Positions 4,806 to 6,260 of a stretch of 6,260 nucleotides of DNA are shown one piece after another. The notes beneath the pieces are model-generated. The model did no database searches. It worked only from the letters and a program-made list of their open reading frames with translations, and had not been told where the DNA came from. The DNA lies in assembly GCA_030040115.1 (NCBI GenBank), contig JASHUH010000032.1:1-6260 (forward strand), in the 5' to 3' direction. Position numbers and translations under genes: made by a program. Source of the stretch: Acidobacteriaceae bacterium. GTDB taxonomy: Bacteria > Acidobacteriota > Terriglobia > Terriglobales > Acidobacteriaceae. Every line of letters starts with the position of its first letter. The first letter of the stretch is position 1.

Positions 4806-5906
4806 GTGGACAGCGCTCGCAATCTCAGCCTTCTGAAGGAATATCACGCCTATTTGCGCGTGGAGAAGGGGCTGCGGCCGCTGACGTGCGAGGCCTACCT
4901 GAGCGACCTGAGGATCTTCGCCGAGTTTCTGGAAGGGCGCGAACGCGTGCTGTCGATGGCCGGCCAGGACGATGTGGCCGGATTTCTCGAGCATCTGCGC
5001 AACCACGGCATCGACGCGCGCTCGATGGCGCGCAAGTTGAGTTGCCTGCGCGGCTTTTATAAATGGCTGCTGATGGACCGGCGTCTCGATCGCGACCCCA
5101 CGGTGAACATCGAATCGCCCAAAGCGTGGAAGGTGCTGCCCAAGTCGCTGGCGGAATCGGAGGTGGCGGAGATGCTGGAGCGAGCCGGGATGGCGGCAAC
5201 GCATCCGCAGGCACAAGCTGCGGCGCTCCGCGACCGCGCGATTCTCGAGTTGCTGTACGGGGGCGGGCTGCGCGTTTCGGAGGTGACGGGGCTTTCGATC
5301 AGCGATTTGAAGCTCGACCTCGGCCGTGTGCAGGTGCGGGGCAAGGGAGACAAGGAGCGCATTGTGCCACTGGGGCGCACCGCGGTGTTGGCCTTGGAGG
5401 AGTACATGCGCACGGGAAGGCCGCATTTGGCGCGCATCAGCTCGGCGCGGCGGGCAAGCGCGATGCGGCCCGAGACAGCCGAACGCGAGGCGGCGGGAAG
5501 CGCGCGCGCGCGGCTGTTTCTTTCCTTGCGCGGGATGCCGCTGACGCGGCAATGGGTGTGGCATCTTGTCAAGATGAACGGGGGCGGCAGCCCGCACCGG
5601 CTGCGCCACAGTTGCGCCACGCACATGGTGGAACACGGCGCCGATCTGCGCAGCGTGCAATTGATGCTGGGCCACGCCGATATTTCGACCACGCAGGTGT
5701 ATACGCACCTGGCGTTGGGCCGGTTGAAGGCCGTTCACCGCCGGCATCATCCGCGCGCGAAGAGACGACCGGGTCCTGGCGGCGAGGCGGGTCAAACGGA
5801 GCCGGGTCGCGCCGCTTCTCCGCGCGTAATCTCCATCGAAAGCGCGCGTGACCAGAAACCGCAACCGGGCCCCGATCACTCGCTTGCGGACAAGGAGCCC
5901 GCATGA
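4806..5906 (+). CDS. xerD: Site-specific tyrosine recombinase XerD, with insertion and C-terminal extension
   Basis: XerD cuts and joins DNA with XerC at the dif site to resolve chromosome dimers. The N-terminal SAM-like core-binding domain spans about residues 5-95 ([19 protein letters not shown] to [11 protein letters not shown]). The catalytic domain has every expected residue: Arg156 in GGGLRVSEV, Lys180 in RGKGDKER, His264 and Arg267 in [13 protein letters not shown], His290 in [10 protein letters not shown], and nucleophile Tyr299 in VYTHL. The wording HGADLRSVQ and [13 protein letters not shown] favours XerD over XerC. At 366 residues it is longer than the usual 295-310. About 25 extra residues (212-236, Ala/Arg/Ser-rich) lie before the LFLSLRG strand, about 7 residues seem missing just before SPHRLRH, and a 48-residue charged, Pro/Gly-rich tail follows residue 318. 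GTG at 4806 is the only plausible start: an in-frame TGA lies at 4740 and no other ATG or GTG intervenes. GGGGGA abuts it without spacing. Confidence 0.93.
   Translation: MDSARNLSLLKEYHAYLRVEKGLRPLTCEAYLSDLRIFAEFLEGRERVLSMAGQDDVAGFLEHLRNHGIDARSMARKLSCLRGFYKWLLMDRRLDRDPTVNIESPKAWKVLPKSLAESEVAEMLERAGMAATHPQAQAAALRDRAILELLYGGGLRVSEVTGLSISDLKLDLGRVQVRGKGDKERIVPLGRTAVLALEEYMRTGRPHLARISSARRASAMRPETAEREAAGSARARLFLSLRGMPLTRQWVWHLVKMNGGGSPHRLRHSCATHMVEHGADLRSVQLMLGHADISTTQVYTHLALGRLKAVHRRHHPRAKRRPGPGGEAGQTEPGRAASPRVISIESARDQKPQPGPDHSLADKEPA
5501..5512. repeat. (CG)6 dinucleotide run inside xerD
   Basis: Twelve bases of strict CG alternation (thirteen counting the G at 5500) fall in the xerD insertion, encoding Ala/Arg residues around 232-236. 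Loss or gain of one unit would shift the frame ahead of most catalytic residues. Confidence 0.6.
5892..5897 (+). promoter_or_regulatory. Ribosome binding site of xerC
   Basis: AAGGAG lies 5 bases upstream of the ATG at 5903, inside the end of xerD. This is the strongest Shine-Dalgarno in the window and fixes the xerC start, which overlaps the xerD stop as ATGA. Confidence 0.75.
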
Positions 5907-6260
5907 GCGCAGCAGCGGCGCCCGGAAGCGCGCCGGCACTCGGAATTCTGGTAGGGGATTATCTGCGCGTTCTGGCCAACGAGCGCGGGGCCTCGGCGCA
6001 CACGCTGCGCGCTTACCGGCGCGAACTGGAGGAATTTGCGGCTTGGATCGCCAGGCGCGCCGCCGCAGATCGGTCAGATTCCAGCGATGCGTGCGCCGCG
6101 GGCGGCGGGATGAGCGTGGCGCAAATCGAGCTGAGAATCGACCGCATCGAACACACCGACATACGCGCCTATCTGGGCTCGCTCTACGATCGTGGGCTTT
6201 CGAAAGCGTCGGCGGCGCGGGCGCTGGCGGCGATTCGAAGCTGGTTCAAGTGGTTGGCGC
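5903..6260 (+). CDS. xerC: Site-specific tyrosine recombinase XerC, N-terminal part, cut by window edge
   Basis: The visible 119 residues form the N-terminal core-binding domain of a Xer recombinase: [20 protein letters not shown] (16-35), [14 protein letters not shown] (36-49), then [19 protein letters not shown] (86-104) and [16 protein letters not shown] (104-119). This matches the XerC/XerD pattern of helices that grip the dif half-site. Its catalytic domain lies beyond the window, so the active-site residues are not seen. Its position directly after xerD, with a four-base ATGA overlap and a good AAGGAG, indicates coupled translation of the two partners, which act as a heterotetramer. That makes XerC the natural assignment, although a second XerD-like paralogue cannot be excluded. 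Residues about 52-80 ([19 protein letters not shown] and following) are a polar, flexible insertion where family members have a short link between helices. In several bacteria xerC precedes hslV and hslU; whether that holds here is outside view. Confidence 0.88.
   Translation, partial: MSAAAAPGSAPALGILVGDYLRVLANERGASAHTLRAYRRELEEFAAWIARRAAADRSDSSDACAAGGGMSVAQIELRIDRIEHTDIRAYLGSLYDRGLSKASAARALAAIRSWFKWLA

Noticed and set aside
4647..5939. Minus-strand open frame of 430 codons
   Set aside because: It is antisense to xerD, Arg/His/Gln-rich with no recognisable domain, and crosses the xerD upstream region and the xerC start. A shadow of xerD codon bias.

Overview
The window is GC-rich, compact bacterial chromosome. 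It holds seven protein genes and almost no non-coding space: no RNA gene, insertion sequence, prophage or CRISPR array is visible. The high GC content, the style of the HAD phosphatase (a GNS version of motif IV and a W-rich N-terminal half) and the adjacent XerD and XerC recombinases would fit an acidobacterium. That assignment is inference from family resemblance, not proof.

Layout: five genes lie on the minus strand and read leftward from about 4635. They are a HAD-IB type phosphatase (3847-4635), a MutT-like NUDIX hydrolase (3298-3735), an OtnK-type four-carbon acid-sugar kinase of the former DUF1537 family (1964-3286), an OtnC-like class II aldolase/decarboxylase (1301-1960), and the N-terminal 407 residues of an M3 zinc oligopeptidase that runs off the left edge (1-1223). 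NUDIX, otnK and otnC are separated by only 11 and 3 bases and are very probably one transcription unit. Divergently, on the plus strand, xerD (4806-5906) overlaps the start of xerC (5903 to beyond 6260) by four bases.

Function: OtnK and OtnC normally act in sequence on 3-oxo-tetronates (oxidation products of threonate or erythronate). OtnK phosphorylates the acid sugar and OtnC decarboxylates the product to dihydroxyacetone phosphate. The usual dehydrogenase and isomerase partners are not in the window. XerD and XerC normally resolve chromosome dimers as a heterotetramer at dif. The two proteins being encoded as a translationally coupled pair is consistent with that stoichiometry.

The most interesting signal is in the OtnC-like protein. 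It aligns without gaps to the family, yet the catalytic glutamate position is Thr74 and the third zinc-ligand histidine position is Leu167, while the first two histidines (His93, His95) remain. Other points are an insertion and a charged C-terminal tail on XerD, and the 170-base divergent intergenic region. That region holds a pentanucleotide repeat at the phosphatase start codon, a nested inverted repeat, a 12-base-period direct repeat, a palindrome, and -10-like hexamers unusually close to start codons. No previously unknown multi-gene system is evident; the candidates for novelty are these protein variants and the regulatory layout.
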